Below, one piece after another: positions 32,728 to 44,132 of a stretch of 64,000 nt of DNA (its first letter is position 1; every line of letters starts with the position of its first letter). Position numbers and translations under genes: made by a program. The stretch covers positions 19,700,354 through 19,764,353 of the forward strand of contig OX235272.1 in the NCBI GenBank assembly GCA_944472155.2. Reading direction: 5' to 3'. The notes beneath the pieces are model-generated. The model did not search any database and was not told the DNA's origin. It saw only the letters and a program-made list of their open reading frames with translations. This stretch comes from Trichobilharzia szidati. Its lineage: Eukaryota; Platyhelminthes; Trematoda; Strigeidida; Schistosomatidae.

Positions 32728-33650
32728 CACGCTTCTGTTGAAACTTTTGTGTATAAGTATCAACCCTGAGTACTCTTTATTAGGTTTCTAGTCCGCTTTC
32801 GACTGACATCATGTACCATTTCCAAGTTTTTTAAAATTTTCCTGTATGAACACTTACTAATTTTTTAGGCAGTAAGCAGACAACTAAATAAACGATGATA
32901 CCATCTTATTCTGCACAAACCGCCGTTCATACTTTATTCAAATTCACTATACTTTATTTCCGCTTAAGTTGTAGTGTCATATTGAAATATATATACTACA
33001 GACTGACTGAGATAGGCACTCATGTGCTACTTATATCAGCCAGTAGTACTTACTAGCCAGACTGAAGTGATCTAAGCACTGGACAACCAATTCGCTCGCG
33101 TTTGGCGCCAACCTCATCAATGGTGAACCCAATCTGACTCAGCAAATAGAGCGAAATCAGTTCAAATAGTCCAACTTCTTGTTAGCCATTTAGGTAAACT
33201 GATCATACTATGAACTGAGCTTACAATTTGCAAATCAATAAGCAATTCATACAGTGCGTGGCGATTATTTCATCACAGTTTTCTTTGTAAACTGAGAATT
33301 CAGGAGGTGGTGATGCGGCTCTCCGAGATGAGTCAAATCAGGTACATCACTGATGAGCTTGACCCTAAACAACAGAGAATCGACCATTTGGTGTTTAGAT
33401 CACTAAGATCTGGCTAGCAAGGACTACTGGTTGATGTCAGTGGTATACAACTACTCATCTGAAACAATCAGTAGTATATAGTCCTATGCATTTACACTTG
33501 CCTTCTTAATTGCTGTTTATGGTATCAAACAGATCACATACTGTGGTCTGAATAATCTCAGTTTTCAAAAAAAAAACTATAGTGAGATAATCCTCATGAA
33601 CTGTATAAATTGCAGATTGTGAATTTCGACGTAATACCACACTTTCTTGT
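32728..33650. other. No gene recognised
   Basis: Unique-looking, without ORFs or identified repeat. Confidence 0.4.
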
Positions 33651-33654
33651 TAGT

Positions 33655-34513
33655 TTGCTGTTATAGTCATCTCCGTCGGTCGGTTTTCGACATAGAACTT
33701 TGCACATATGTGCGGCAGTTCAAGTCTCCACACTCCGTGTACTACACAAAGCAAGAGAAGAAATGCATAATAAAGACAGTAAACAGAGGTGTGAGACAAA
33801 GTATAGTAGTAACGAAGAACAACAGTTTAACTGGAAATCATAATTCACAAGGAGTGGATGCATCTGCGCCAGCCATTGACAACGATTTTGAGCTATCCAT
33901 GTCACCAATAGTTCCCAACCATTGGTTTTTACCGTCCTGAGGATCCCAACCAGTCAGGAAGTCTACACCTTCCTACGTGGCTGGCTTAGACTAACTGTTG
34001 TAGATTTCATTGACTGGTGCCATGTTTTGGTTTGACCACCATTAGCTAGCTCTTTTCCAGCCTGGCCCTATATCAGCTAACATCGCCCATCGGTCGAGGA
34101 AGGCGATGACTAGGCATGCATGCGTAACACATGTCCTAACCATCTCAGTCGATGTAATTTCAGTCTCGTCGACTGATTCCCCCTCCTTACCTAGCACTCG
34201 ACTGATGCCTAACCTCAATATTGCTCACTTTATTATGCCACTTCACGCGGGAGATACAACGCAGACACCTATGATCGAAGACAGCTAATCTTTTCATGTC
34301 TTCCACTCTCAATGGCCAGGTATCACAGCCATAAAGGAGGACGGAGCAGACTGCTGAGCAGTACACACGCCCTTTGGTCGATAGTCGGATATCACGTCTA
34401 CGCCAGAGACGGCGTAGACTGGCATATGCGAACCTAGCCCTCTGTATTCGTACTGAGATTTCGTCAGAGATCAACCCGTTGGGGCTGATCTGATAGCATT
34501 CATTCCCCATCAT
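33655..34513 (-). pseudogene. RTE-clade LINE, RT C-terminal fragment and 3' UTR
   Basis: A minus frame 34513-34187 reads RFAYASLRRLWRRRDIRLST, VLLYGCDTWPLRVEDMKRL and FDHRCLRCISRVKWHNKVSN, the C-terminal part of a schistosome RTE-type RT. Decayed sequence and the 3' UTR (block TCGACATAGAACTTTGCACA near 33688) follow. Sister copies: 35470, 46858, 55380, 58440 and 61340. Confidence 0.8.
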
Positions 34514-34664
34514 CTTTTCACCTTAATGTGCACGTGTGAAGCCTAGAGAGTGGGATCGTTATACGATGACGTGACATCTGGTGCTAAGTTGGCTAGCCGT
34601 CTACTTAAATACGTGAGTCTCACGCACCGATTGCTTATCAGAACATAAGATTTTCGACCTTTGG
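34514..34664. other. No gene recognised
   Basis: Short unique stretch between an RTE fragment and a SINE. Confidence 0.35.
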
Positions 34665-34862
34665 GTTTCAGTAGCGCTTATGATGTTTCAGCAGGGTCTG
34701 GGGGTAACTAATCTCACGCTCAAAATTCCCTCTTATCCTGGCTTACAATCGGTTAATAAACTGTGCAATGGTTTAGGAGTGAGTCGTCTGGGAATCGAAA
34801 CCCACACCATGTGTGTGGTTGCCGAGTATCTTATCACCAAAACACCGACAAAAAGTACAGTT
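34665..34862 (-). mobile_element. tRNA-headed SINE, degraded copy
   Basis: On the minus strand, ACCACACACATGGTGTGG then GGTTTCGATTCCCAGACGA (B-box) and a body with GAGGGAATTTTGAGCGTGAG, aligning with the copy at 54600-54700. Confidence 0.6.
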
Positions 34863-34942
34863 TTACGTTCTTTTCACTTTCTTGTTTCGCCAAAACAACT
34901 AGTTAGAGTTATAATTTAGAGAAATTTTGATTGATCAAATGT

Positions 34943-34948
34943 TTTATT
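34943..34948 (-). terminator. Possible poly(A) signal AATAAA of the RPAC2 gene
   Basis: Minus-strand AATAAA, about 245 bases after the RPAC2 stop at 35193. It is the nearest hexamer I noticed; cDNA support is lacking. Confidence 0.35.
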
Positions 34949-35192
34949 CATCTACTAAAAACACATTCATCCTTAAAACAGTTGATTTATATTTCTTTGT
35001 ACAGTCAGTTTCATTAGAAGCATTTAAAAAAAATGCATTTGATGAATAAATTTTTCTGTACACTTTCTATTTTTGTTGTTAATAAAATTGAGGAAAGAAA
35101 ATAATTGGTGCTTAATCAAAAATTGAAGCAAAAAGATGGAGTAACAGGAAGAAAGCGTAAAGGCGGGAATCCAAAATCTCCTGCATAATTAA

Positions 35193-35308
35193 TTACTTTC
35201 TTGTACTTCTAGATGACTTCACTGCTGATTTAAATGATTGTTTCATATGCTTGAAACAATCATGAAGACATTGTAGTCCATCACGTAAGGCATCGATAGC
35301 TGAACCTC
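35193..35308 (-). CDS. POLR1D: RPAC2 (AC19) last exon, shared Pol I/III subunit
   Basis: The acceptor TTTTTCATACATTTCAG precedes the exon. Two bases complete an Arg codon begun in the 38081-38157 exon, then the frame reads GSAIDALRDGLQCLHDCF... to TAA at 35195-35193, 37 residues plus stop. It matches the C-terminal helix region of RPAC2 proteins (RG-x-PAVE-x-F-x-x-GL-x-x-L...), which packs against RPAC1 in the alpha-like heterodimer of RNA polymerases I and III. The splice phase fits exactly. The weak point is that each exon is short, so the call rests on three colinear matches. Confidence 0.85.
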
Positions 35309-35469
35309 CTGAAATGTATGAAAAAGGGAATATAGTTGTTAGACAACATTACAGGTGTTGATTATAATTTCACAAATTGACATAGATTGAACCAGAAAGA
35401 ATTAACGACAATAGCCTCTGGGAACGAAGTAACCAAGAACCTATTGGTCAACAAACATGCCGAAAAGAA

Positions 35470-36075
35470 TGTCTGTCTGTCTGGATTCAACATAGAACTT
35501 GGAACCGAAGTGCAGTACTTCGAGTTGCCACGTTCCAAATACCACACAAAGGTAGACAAGACAAGAAAATGAGTGAAGAGAATCAATAGAGTTTTGACAA
35601 GTATATGAGTGAAACGGAGTGAGTAATGGTAGAAAGGAATATGAAAGATTACAGGGATTGAATACATCTGCGTAAGCCATTGACAACGATTTTGAGCCAT
35701 ATCACCTATTGTCTCTCTGTCTCCAGCCATTGATTCTTAGAGTCCCGAGGGCGGGCCCCAACCCGGAAGTCTGCATCTCCCTTGAATTGACTCAGTTTAA
35801 CTGTCAAGGATTTCATGGATTGATTGATGCCATGTTTTTGTTTGGCCACCACTTACTCTTTTCCAACTTGCACCTATATCAGCTAGTAATGCCCGTCGGG
35901 GGAGGCGATGGTTAGGCATCTCAATCTATGTAACTTTATAGCCTCGTCGATTGATTTTCCCTCTTTGCCCAACACTCTACGCCTAACGTCAACATTACTT
36001 ACCTCATTATGCCACCTAACTTGAGAAAGAGATCGTAGACATCTATGATCAAAAACAGTCAACCTTTTCATGCCG
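35470..36075 (-). pseudogene. RTE-clade LINE C-terminal fragment, decayed
   Basis: MKRLTVFDHRCLRSLSQVRW and VSNVDVRRRVLGKEGKSIDE at 36071-35883, then a 3' UTR with the CAACATAGAACTTGG variant and a GTCTGTCTGTCTG tail at 35470. It lies in the last intron of the RPAC2 gene. Confidence 0.75.
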
Positions 36076-36510
36076 AAGAGAATGAAGATGGGTCATACAC
36101 ACGCATGCTCAAGGTGAACACTAAAGCCTCAAACTATATCACACAAGTGTTCGAATGTCATTTCTTCAGTGGGTAAAATGTACTTGACGAGTATCCGCCT
36201 CAGTGAAAGAGACTGTCATGAACCTCTTGCTTGATGAAATCTAATCATAATATCATATTAAAAGGAATTCAGCTAACATAAGAAGTCTTTGGCGGCTGTA
36301 TCTCTGCTGTTGGATGATATGACACAGAGAGACAGTAAATACTAAATCAACGTACACTAAGTCAAATAAATTCATCTGATATGGTATTTTATATTTTATC
36401 ACATAGTGTGTTCATGGTTTTCTCTTACACTCTAAAGCGGTCTTATATGAAATGACAAATTTCACTTTCTGGTAATTATTATCAGTATGAACCTACAAAT
36501 GATCTTAGGG
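36076..36510. other. Intronic, no feature recognised
   Basis: AT-rich; the end at 36511 abuts a PLE fragment. Confidence 0.35.
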
Positions 36511-37030
36511 GCATTCATTATAATAAAGGTTTTTGTATTTCCCAATGAACGAGAAACAAAACGATATTGTTTTTACTGACATTTCGCTATTTCTTGGTGG
36601 TCGAACAGATACGGCTCTACGGTGTTCATTTCTTCTGATTTTGATTTCTCGCGATTTCTGTCCTATGTATATCGCATCACATTCAAAGCAAGCATTTTAT
36701 TTTATAGACACAATTAGATAGAGAACCTTTAGGGATTTGGTATCTTATATGGACAAGGTTGTTTCGCACTGTGTCTGATGTTTTGAAGAAAACTCTGATG
36801 TTGAGCTTATTGAGTACTCTTCTGATATCGTTTAACATTTCCGCTCTATATGGAATGGCAACTGTTGAGGTCCATGTTTTCGGAATACATTTTCGACCGT
36901 ACTTAATAGTGTCAGTGTTGATTTTGTTGATGAAGTTCCCTGGGTAGTTGTTTTGCTTGAGAGTTTCAGTAATGTTTGATATTTCCTCGTCTTTTTCTTT
37001 CTCATCCATTAACATCAAAGAGTGTGCTCG
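36511..37030 (-). pseudogene. Penelope-like element, GIY-YIG end, second PLE subfamily
   Basis: The minus frame 37018-36683 (ETLKQNNYPGNFINK, then FFKTSDTVRNNLVHIR and CVYKIKC) continues after a break with CDAIYIGQKSREIKIRRNEH, the GIY-YIG-type endonuclease of PLEs. The 3' end AATACAAAAACCTTTATTAT at 36540-36515 recurs at 63543-63625. Confidence 0.75.
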
Positions 37031-37034
37031 TCTA

Positions 37035-37905
37035 AGAAGACTTGAAACACAACTGATACCTTTGCGCTGATGGTGTGTGATGATCCGAAAAATTTCCGAA
37101 ACTAATAGACTAAGGTCAAACCTCTACCTCAACTTTATAGACTTTGAGAAGGCCTTCGACAGCGTTGACCGCGAAGTAATTTGGCAACTATTCGAGTACT
37201 ACGGCGTACCCCAAATATTCATCAACCTAATTCAACAACTGTACGACAACGGCACATGTCAAGTGATCCACAACGGAAAACTCAGAGAGGCGTTTGGAGT
37301 AAACACAGGAGTCAGATAAGGGTGCTTATTATCACCAATGATATTCCTAATTCTGGTGGAGTGGATTATGCGTCATCGTCACTCCTCAACATCAACAACA
37401 AAATTCGGATTTTCAATACAAATGTCAAGTCAGTCAGTTCTTCTATACGGATGGATCAGAAACTTGGCGGTGGGTCACAAAGGATATTTCCAACAGCCTG
37501 TTGCAGACCTTTATCAACAGCTGTCTTCGTTCTATACTCAAGATCAGATGGCCGGAAAGAACAAGAACCAACAAGAAACTATGGGAAAAAACAAAACAAG
37601 AAACAATCGCTCAACAAAGATGCAGGAGAAAGTGGAGATGGATTGGACACTCACTGGCTGAGGAGGCCACTCGCTGGGTGACATCGCGCGTCAGGCCATA
37701 GCTCGAGTGGAACCCGAAAGGGAAGCGGCGAGTGGGACGTCAGTGCAAGGGTGACATGGAGGAGATCGTGTGAAGAGGAGTTGAAACAGTATGGATTAAC
37801 ATGGATGCAAGTGAAACGTACAGCAGAAGACAGAAACGAGTGCAGACGTGCAATTGAAGCCCTATGTTCCACTAGGAACCCAAGGGAACAATAATAATAA
37901 TAATC
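37035..37905 (+). pseudogene. RTE-clade LINE (SR2-like), internally deleted, 3' end present
   Basis: RT block NFIDFEKAFDSVDREVIW near 37128, then TGVR*GCLLSPMIFLILVEWIM (stop at 37317). The palm with the YADD-type site is deleted, and the sequence jumps to TTKFGFSIQM/SVLLYG and the C-terminal LRSILKIRWPERTRTNKKLW region. The 3' end is CCCTATGTTCCACTAGGAAC then (AAT)n. Sister 3' halves: 40939, 53870 and 60001. Confidence 0.8.
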
Positions 37906-38080
37906 ATTAATTGTGCTCAAAACGTCAACCAGTTATTAACACTGTATCACTCTGACCGTGTGTGTGCATTTGTGTTACATCAAGCAGACTTATCCAATGC
38001 ATAGAATTAGATTCTACAACACAGTGCGGAAAATTCTACTCTGACATTAAAGGCATAAATTGACAATGATCAAAACTTAC
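37906..38080 (-). other. Intron sequence next to the RPAC2 middle exon
   Basis: Begins on the minus strand with the donor GTAAGTTTTG. Nothing else recognised. Confidence 0.5.
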
Positions 38081-38157
38081 TTTTCATTTGAATATCAAAG
38101 TTAATCATATCCTCTAGGGGATGAGGTACACAATAACCACAAAAGTTCACTAATTGA
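38081..38157 (-). CDS. POLR1D: RPAC2 (AC19) middle exon, 77 nt
   Basis: Bounded by acceptor TTTTAG and donor GTAAGT. One base completes the Asn codon started at 45621; then 25 codons read QLVNFCGYCVPHPLED..., and the last A starts an Arg codon finished at 35308. The FCGY-x-x-x-HP signature is characteristic of RPAC2 (FCGYTTTHPSE in vertebrates) and distinguishes it from RPB11 (FAGYKLPHPL). Both splice phases agree with the flanking exons. Too short for ORF-based detection. Confidence 0.88.
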
Positions 38158-38417
38158 CTAAAACAAATCAAAAAATCAATAAGCAGAGAAAAGGCATAAT
38201 TATAAATCAGAAAAAAATGTATGAGAATAAATTTGAAACCTTAGAAATACACAACAAACAAAAATACTCTGTCAAGGGGCGAGAGGGAGGGGGGAGTGGC
38301 AAGACATGAATAAAAGTTGCACTTAATTAATTCCGGTTGATTTCATCGTCAATTCTTATTCAACTTTGGACGGAAACTCCTTTGAAGCATCTTTTTCCCC
38401 CCTCAATTCCTTTGCTT
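38158..38417 (-). other. Intronic, A-rich
   Basis: No feature except the acceptor of the neighbouring exon. A minus reading of 38460-38340 looks like a lysine-rich protein end but overlaps the SINE tail, so it is not called. Confidence 0.4.
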
Positions 38418-38640
38418 TCTGAATGAGATCTAGGACTTCATGCTTGATCTTTGAGGTCTCAGCAGCAGCAGTGGTGTATTTTTACGATATGAGGTTGTTA
38501 GTCACATGCTCAAAAATTTCCTTTTTACCGGGATTACTATCGGCTAAGCGAGGTTTAGAAGTGAGTCAGGCCGGAATCGAAGCGGGACCACGTGTGTGGA
38601 ATAGCGAATATTCCACCACTGAAGCTTATTATTTTCAGTA
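38418..38640 (-). mobile_element. tRNA-headed SINE, degraded copy
   Basis: On the minus strand, GTGGTCCCGCTTCGATTCC (B-box), then ACCTCGCTTAGCCGATAG and GTGACTAACAACCTCAT, aligning with the full copy at 54536-54767 over most of its length. Confidence 0.65.
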
Positions 38641-38809
38641 TAACCCCCGTCCTTTTTGCCGGAAAATCCGACTCATCACCGGCAAATTACTCTGTTCTAT
38701 GTGAGAATTCACTGTAGTTTCCATTGGAAACGAAACATTCTGAGAACGTGCTATTTCGCTTGTATTCTTGACTGTCATGTACACACATATCACACACAAC
38801 ATTTATGGT

Positions 38810-40251
38810 GACCAATAATAATAACAGCATACCTTTGCTAGACATCCTCCTCACCAAGAAGACAGACGGATATCTGCACAGGGACCTATTTAGAAATAAT
38901 GACTTGGAAGGGTCAGTGTAGACCCATTTTCACAGCTTCACACTGATTCAATACAAAAGAAACTCAGTTAAGTGTCTTCTTCGTTATAGAATAAAACGCA
39001 TATGTTCAAAGGAATGCATTAAGCGGTAAAAGTGTGTAAACTGAAATTTACACTACAAGAAAATGGATATCAAAAGAACTTCCTAAAAATGTATATGTCG
39101 ATAACCGGAGGTGGGGTAATGATGGATACCATGGATAAATAAACCTATGTACAAAGGAGAAATTGCAGCTGACATTCTAAAATGTCGACTTAATAGAGCG
39201 CTAGACAAAACATTTCCTGCAGCTAAACTGGTACTCAACTTCTCAACTAAATCAGTACTCACACAGCAAGTCAAGGATAAATTACCAAAGATGGCCTCAT
39301 CAATGTGTATCTATGAATTCAACTGCTTATGTGAAGCTAGTTACATTAGCCGTACCCAGAGGGCTTTATCCATGCCCACGCGCGTGAACATGTACCTGTA
39401 TGGTTGAGTAAAGGGGTAACCAAATGAGTAGATAGTGCAGTCATAGTCCACTTGGTAGATACTGGACACCTGACCGGGGGTTTTCAGTTATTTACCGCGT
39501 TCCTGGTGATATATCTAGAGGAGCTCGACCACATCTTCTATCAGTATCTGAAGCGGTAGTAAACAATGCCAGAAGACCGTCTCTTTGCATACAGAAGAAG
39601 TATGTTTACCTTGGCCTACAATAAAGCCAACAAATCCTCCATTAACACTATAAATTCCTTTCACAATTTTCTTTTCTTTTCTTCTTCTTCTATTCCTCTG
39701 TTTCATTGACAAGCGTTCATTTTCGACTTTTATGATTGCAATGGACGTAATCTATCTTATTAGCCGACATGTAAATTCTACCTAATCTTTTCTTCTGTCT
39801 CTTCATTAGTATTATTTTGTCTTCTCAACTGTAACATTTTACATTTTCAACTTTCTTGTTCTCTACCCCCACCCGATTCAATTTCTACACCTCACTACCA
39901 CTGTTACTGACTTGAACAACGCTCAGTTTCTGGTCATTCATGTTACGTCATACAACTTATTCACTCAGTTTCACTTCTACTTAGTCTCTACCTGTAATTA
40001 CCTCTGTTGCTACCCTGACCTAAGTTGTAACATTTTAGCCAATTATATTACGTCATCTAGCCTACTAACTCAATCCTACTTTAGTTGCTGTCTGATCAAC
40101 TTTGTCTCTATACTACATCATTCTTGTATTAACTAATCAATTATCTAAACTTGACAAACCTCATGTACACACACACACACACAAATATTTATATATAAAT
40201 GCGATTGTACAGCTATGTGAATGAATTCGCCCGAAAAAAGTCTCTTCGCTG
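38810..40251 (+). pseudogene. Penelope-like element, decayed, with 3' UTR and hammerhead-like end
   Basis: IPLLDILLTKKTDGYLHRDL near 38830, RICSKECIKR near 38998, KDKLPKMASSMCIYEFNCLC and YISRTQRALS near 39265-39370 follow the C-terminal half of the 547-aa PLE ORF, with several stops. The GIY-YIG site has decayed to YIS. About 0.75 kb of 3' UTR runs to the motif at 40207-40251. Confidence 0.75.
40207..40251 (+). ncRNA. Hammerhead-ribozyme-like motif, degraded
   Basis: GTACAGC...GAAAAAAGTCTCTTCGCTG: stem I CAGC/GCTG, GAAA box and a short stem III can be drawn; the CUGANGA box is mutated. Same layout as 58057-58101. Confidence 0.4.
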
Positions 40252-40816
40252 AATGTCTTCTCTTTTATGATTTCATGACCTTTCTTATGATTTTATTACC
40301 TAAGGTTTAAGTAGTGCTTTTTTAACTTGTTATCGTATTTACAAAATCCTGTTCATTCCACTTCATTATATTTATTATTATTATTTGACATTCATTCACC
40401 AATAGTGCTTGTAACTTTACACCATATCATCGTTATTATTTGACAATCATTCTTATTGTCGTTATTTTCAACCTTGAACTTATGTCTAGTCCGCCCCATT
40501 CGTTGGTTTATTTTCATATTGTCTCACACGCCCTGATTACACTCACTCTCGAAACCTGTATTTTCTGTTGACTATATTCATATATATGCACACATCATTA
40601 AATTACTTCATCTCATTTTGTCCCATGTTCTCATTGACCATGCATATTAAAAAAACTAACTGACTATTGTTCCATCCCATCTTATATTTGTTCCACAATA
40701 CACTTTCTGATATGATTCTAATTTGCCTTTACTGGCTGGCTATTGTATGCTTAAATCAATGGATTTATAATTGTAGAGCCTGAAGAAGAATTTATTGAAA
40801 CTACAATTGTTCGCTC
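40252..40816 (+). mobile_element. Second PLE 3' end in tandem
   Basis: Non-coding, ending in another hammerhead-like motif (40773-40816), so it seems to be a separate PLE 3' UTR fragment behind the first. The left border is not defined. Confidence 0.4.
40773..40816 (+). ncRNA. Hammerhead-ribozyme-like motif
   Basis: GTAGAGC CTGAAGA ... TTGAAAC ... TTCGCTC: stem I GAGC/GCTC, an exact CUGANGA box (CTGAAGA) and a GAAA box. Stem III is imperfect. It is the best conserved first box of the set. Confidence 0.5.
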
Positions 40817-40938
40817 TAAATATTTTTGTTCCGAATTAATTGTGGGAATATGGAAGTTACTGAATTTATAAGGCTTATTAATTTTTCTAGAAATAATCAA
40901 TTGAATGAGCCTACATTGTTGAACCACTGAGTTATAGT

Positions 40939-41425
40939 GTGATTACAATCAGTGCTACTCACTATACGGATCAGAGACTTGCACTGCGCGTCATAAAGAG
41001 CATCTCAAACAAACTACACACCTTCATCAACAGTTGTCTTCGCTCAATACCACTCAAGATCAGATGGCCGGCCAGAAAAGATCAGCAACAGAAATCTCTG
41101 GCAATGGGCGAACCAACACAGCAGGAACCGATTGTGAAACAAATAGGCAGGAAGAAATGGAGATGGATTGGCTGGCCATACTCTGAGAAAACAATGCATC
41201 AAGTGACATCACTAGACAAACCATCGCTCGAGTGGAACCCGAAAGGGAAGCGGCGAGTTGGTCGTCAGTACAAGGGTGACTTGGAGGAAGTCATGTGAGG
41301 AGGAGATGAAAACGTGTGGGCAGACTTGAAGCCAGGTGAAGACTTTAGCAGGGAACCGAACGCAATGGAGTCGGACGGCTGAAACCCTATGTTCCTCTAG
41401 GAATTAAAGGAAACAATAATTATAA
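40939..41425 (+). pseudogene. RTE-clade LINE (SR2-like) 3' fragment
   Basis: TFINSCLRSIP then KIRWPARKDQQQ, KWRWIGWPYSEK and LEWNPKGKRRVGRQYKGDLE, with the 3' end CCCTATGTTCCTCTAGGAA and an (AAT)-rich tail, matching 37500-37905. Confidence 0.8.
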
Positions 41426-41438
41426 TAACAATCAGATA

Positions 41439-41695
41439 GTGCATCGGTGGCCTAGCGGTACAGTGCTCGCCGACGACACATGTGGACCGAAATTCGATCC
41501 TCTGGCCGATGCACCCGTTTGCCTTGCCAAGCTAATGATAAGGCCAGTAAAGAGGGAAAGTTGAGCATGAGGCTAGCAACCCTAGCCCCTGTGAAAATAA
41601 ACACTTTACTGCTACTGAAACTTCAAAGCACTAGCTTGAAGCCGTATGTTCCGCTGGGAACGTAGAGGAATAGAATTTAAAAGAAAAAATTAATG
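41439..41695 (+). mobile_element. tRNA-headed SINE with target duplication
   Basis: A tRNA-like head (GTGCATCGGTGGCCTAGCGG; B-box AATTCGATCCTC), a body with GCATGAGGCTAGCAACCC, and a tail GAAGCCGTATGTTCCGCTGG. It is flanked by ATCAGATA at 41431-41438 and 41696-41703. The tail resembles the RTE LINE 3' end just upstream. Confidence 0.75.
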
Positions 41696-41984
41696 ATCAG
41701 ATACCATTAATTAAAAAAACAATTGTGAATTACTGAAGATCGTAAAACTGTCGGTCGTTGATACACTTCTGTCAGCACTCATGTTTCTTTTGATCGATAC
41801 ACAGACAATTTATTTACCATTATTCAGAAGTTCAATAACTCTCTAGCAGAAAACAGACCACGGTACATCCAGCTTGGCTAGCAAAATAAGGATGCATGAA
41901 TAGTTTATAACTCAGCAGCCGAACATCTGGTGAACTCAGGATGATGCTCAGCTTCACTTGAAAGATCCTTCAAAATTCTACATA

Positions 41985-42480
41985 AGGTCCATACAAACCT
42001 ATCAACGGGGCCTAACTGAAGCACCGCCATAATAATATAAAGAATATCTCTGAAATAACTACTAGAATATTGAGACCGTTTGAAATAGATATAACGCACA
42101 AGCCAGCCAGTACAATCACTTCAGTCGATATTGTGCGAACTAAAAGATCCAGAACAGAAAGAGAAGAGAAGATCAACGCCGTTATCAAAACAAATTGTTA
42201 TGAACTGCGACAAACACACACTACATCGGTCAAAGTGGAAGTCCCCTTCGTGTCCGAATCTAAGAACATAATAAATTAGCTGTGAAAAGACACGATATGT
42301 ATCCTTTCATACCAACGCATGTACATAATTACGGAAACGAATTTGTAAGGGATAATGTAGAAATTGTAAATAGATGAAACACCGAAAATGCCAGAGAATG
42401 TGTAGAAGCCTGGTACTCAGATGAATCAGCAATTAACAGACATTAATTAGTACAGACCAAATTTACCAACTAATAAAAAA
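41985..42480 (+). pseudogene. Penelope-like element, second subfamily, decayed GIY-YIG end
   Basis: MRPFEIDITHKPA, then KRSRTEREEKINAVIKTNCY, corresponds to MKPFDIDVAHKPV and DPTEKGDKINTIYKINC in the better copy at 44478-45212. Frameshifts destroy the YIG block. Confidence 0.65.
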
Positions 42481-42493
42481 AGCAAAATAATCA

Positions 42494-42537
42494 AGCAAAG
42501 AATATTCTTTTCGATAAATTCCTCTTCCAGGCTCTAC
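42494..42537 (-). ncRNA. Hammerhead-ribozyme-like motif
   Basis: Minus GTAGAGCCTGGAAGA, then GAAAAGAATATTCTTTGCT: clear stem III (AAGAA/TTCTT) and a GAAA box; stem I GAGC faces GCTT here (one mismatch); the first box has an extra G. Confidence 0.45.
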
Positions 42538-43285
42538 AATTATATATGCATGTTTGTATACACAGAATATTTTAACTTAGTGGTTAATAACAATATTAGT
42601 GTGCTTTTTAAAATAATATCGATTTGTAAAGTATGATAAATGCAAATGACAGTTCATTAAAGATGCTTAAATTATAACAATAATAATAAAGATATAGTAG
42701 CGAATACAATATAAACTAAAATTAGGGAAATTTAACAAGTATTCCGGATTATTCAAACCTGGATGGCCAAGGTAATGATAATGACTGAACTAACTTCTTT
42801 TGGATGCACAAATTAGGCTTGTTAATATGGTTCCCCACAGCCTCAGCAATATTTAGAAGTCGAACTCTTAAAGCAAAGTTGAGATTCGTAGGTATGCGGT
42901 AAATGACCCTGAAAGCATGGTTAGCGTCAATCTTGTGTTCTGTCTCCACAAGATGAGACAGAATAGCGCTGCGAATGGATTTTGTTTGTCCTCTGCTTAA
43001 CCAGGCAGGGTGATGTTCGGAAATTCAACGAGAAACACGCTTAATTGTACAGCCTATGTAACTGGCTGCACAGGATCAGTTAAATTGGTATATACACATG
43101 GAAGAGGCGAAATTAGGCAGTTTGTCTTTTATTCCCGAACGCAAAAGAGGAGTGGTTTTAAAGATACAGCGTAATTGAGCAGCAGGGAATGCTCTTTTTA
43201 CCGCCTCATTTCTAAGGCGATATGTTAGTATCTCACTGATGTTGTCTCCTAGGAACTGGATCTGTAAGAATAAGGCCTTTTTTGG
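42494..43285 (-). pseudogene. Penelope-like element, minus member of a head-to-head pair
   Basis: On the minus strand, KKALFLQIQFLGDNISEIL near 43280, then VKRAFPAAQLRC, a GIY-YIG region decayed near 43060, and TEHKIDANHAFRVIYRIPTN to LPWPSRFE at 42749. The 3' UTR with the hammerhead-like motif runs to 42494. At 43285 it meets a plus-strand copy head to head. Confidence 0.75.
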
Positions 43286-43998
43286 AAATGCGGTAAAAAG
43301 AGCATTCCCTGCTGCTCAATTACGCTGTATCTTTAAAACCACTCCTCTTCTGCGTTCGGGAGACAAACTGCCTAATTTCGCCTCTTCCATGTGTATATAC
43401 CAATTTAACTGCTCCTGTGGAGTGAGCCAGTTACATAGGCCGTACAATTAGGCGTGTTTCTCGTCGAATTTACGAAAACCACCTTGCCTGGTTAAGCAAA
43501 GGACAAACAAAATCTATTCGCAGCGCTATTCTGTCTCATCTTGTGGATACAGAACACAAGATTGACGCTAACCATGCTTTCAGGGTCATTTACCACATAC
43601 CTATGAATCTCAATTTTGCTTTAAGAGTTCGACTTCTAAATATCGCTGAGGCTGTGGGGATCCATATTAACAAGCCTAATTTATGCATCCAAAAGAAGTT
43701 AGTTCAGACATTATCACTACCTTGGCCATCCAGGTTTGAATGATCCTGAAATTTTTTGTGGAATTTCCCTTATTTTAGTTGATATTCTATTCGCTATTAT
43801 ATCTTTATTATTATTATTATAATTTAAGCATCTTTACTGAGCTGTGGTAATTCCATTGATCTTACTTTACAAATCGATATTATTTAAAAAACACTAATAC
43901 TGTTATTAACCACTAAGTTAAAATATTCTGTGTATATAAACATATATATAATTGTAGAGCCTGGAAGAGGAATTTATCGAAAAGAATATTCTTTGCTC
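43286..43998 (+). pseudogene. Penelope-like element, plus member of the head-to-head pair
   Basis: It starts NAVKRAFPAAQLRCIFKTTP, then SSMCIYQFNCSCG with a disrupted YIG site, and TEHKIDANHAFRVIYHIPMN to LPWPSRFE at 43743. The 3' UTR and motif run to 43998. About 90% similar or better to its minus partner by eye, so the pair is older than the palindrome at 49513-53671. Confidence 0.75.
43954..43998 (+). ncRNA. Hammerhead-ribozyme-like motif
   Basis: GTAGAGC CTGGAAGA ... CGAAAAGAATATTCTTTGCTC: stem I GAGC/GCTC, GAAA box, stem III AAGAA/TTCTT with U before stem I at the expected cleavage place. Only the extra G in the first box departs from consensus. Confidence 0.5.
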
Positions 43999-44132
43999 GA
44001 TTATTTTGTGTTTTATAGATGTCTGAATGAATATTTTTGCTATAATAAAAAAACTAAAAACTACATGACAAGAAAGTTCAAATTCCAAGTACATAAAAAA
44101 TAATCAATAAAGATGTAAATTGTTGGTATTAA

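Noticed and set aside
38340..38460. Minus-strand open stretch resembling a lysine/glutamate-rich protein C-terminus with stop
   Set aside because: It aligns with the tail of the SINE family (copies at 41439 and 54536) and has no convincing acceptor; coding look is chance.
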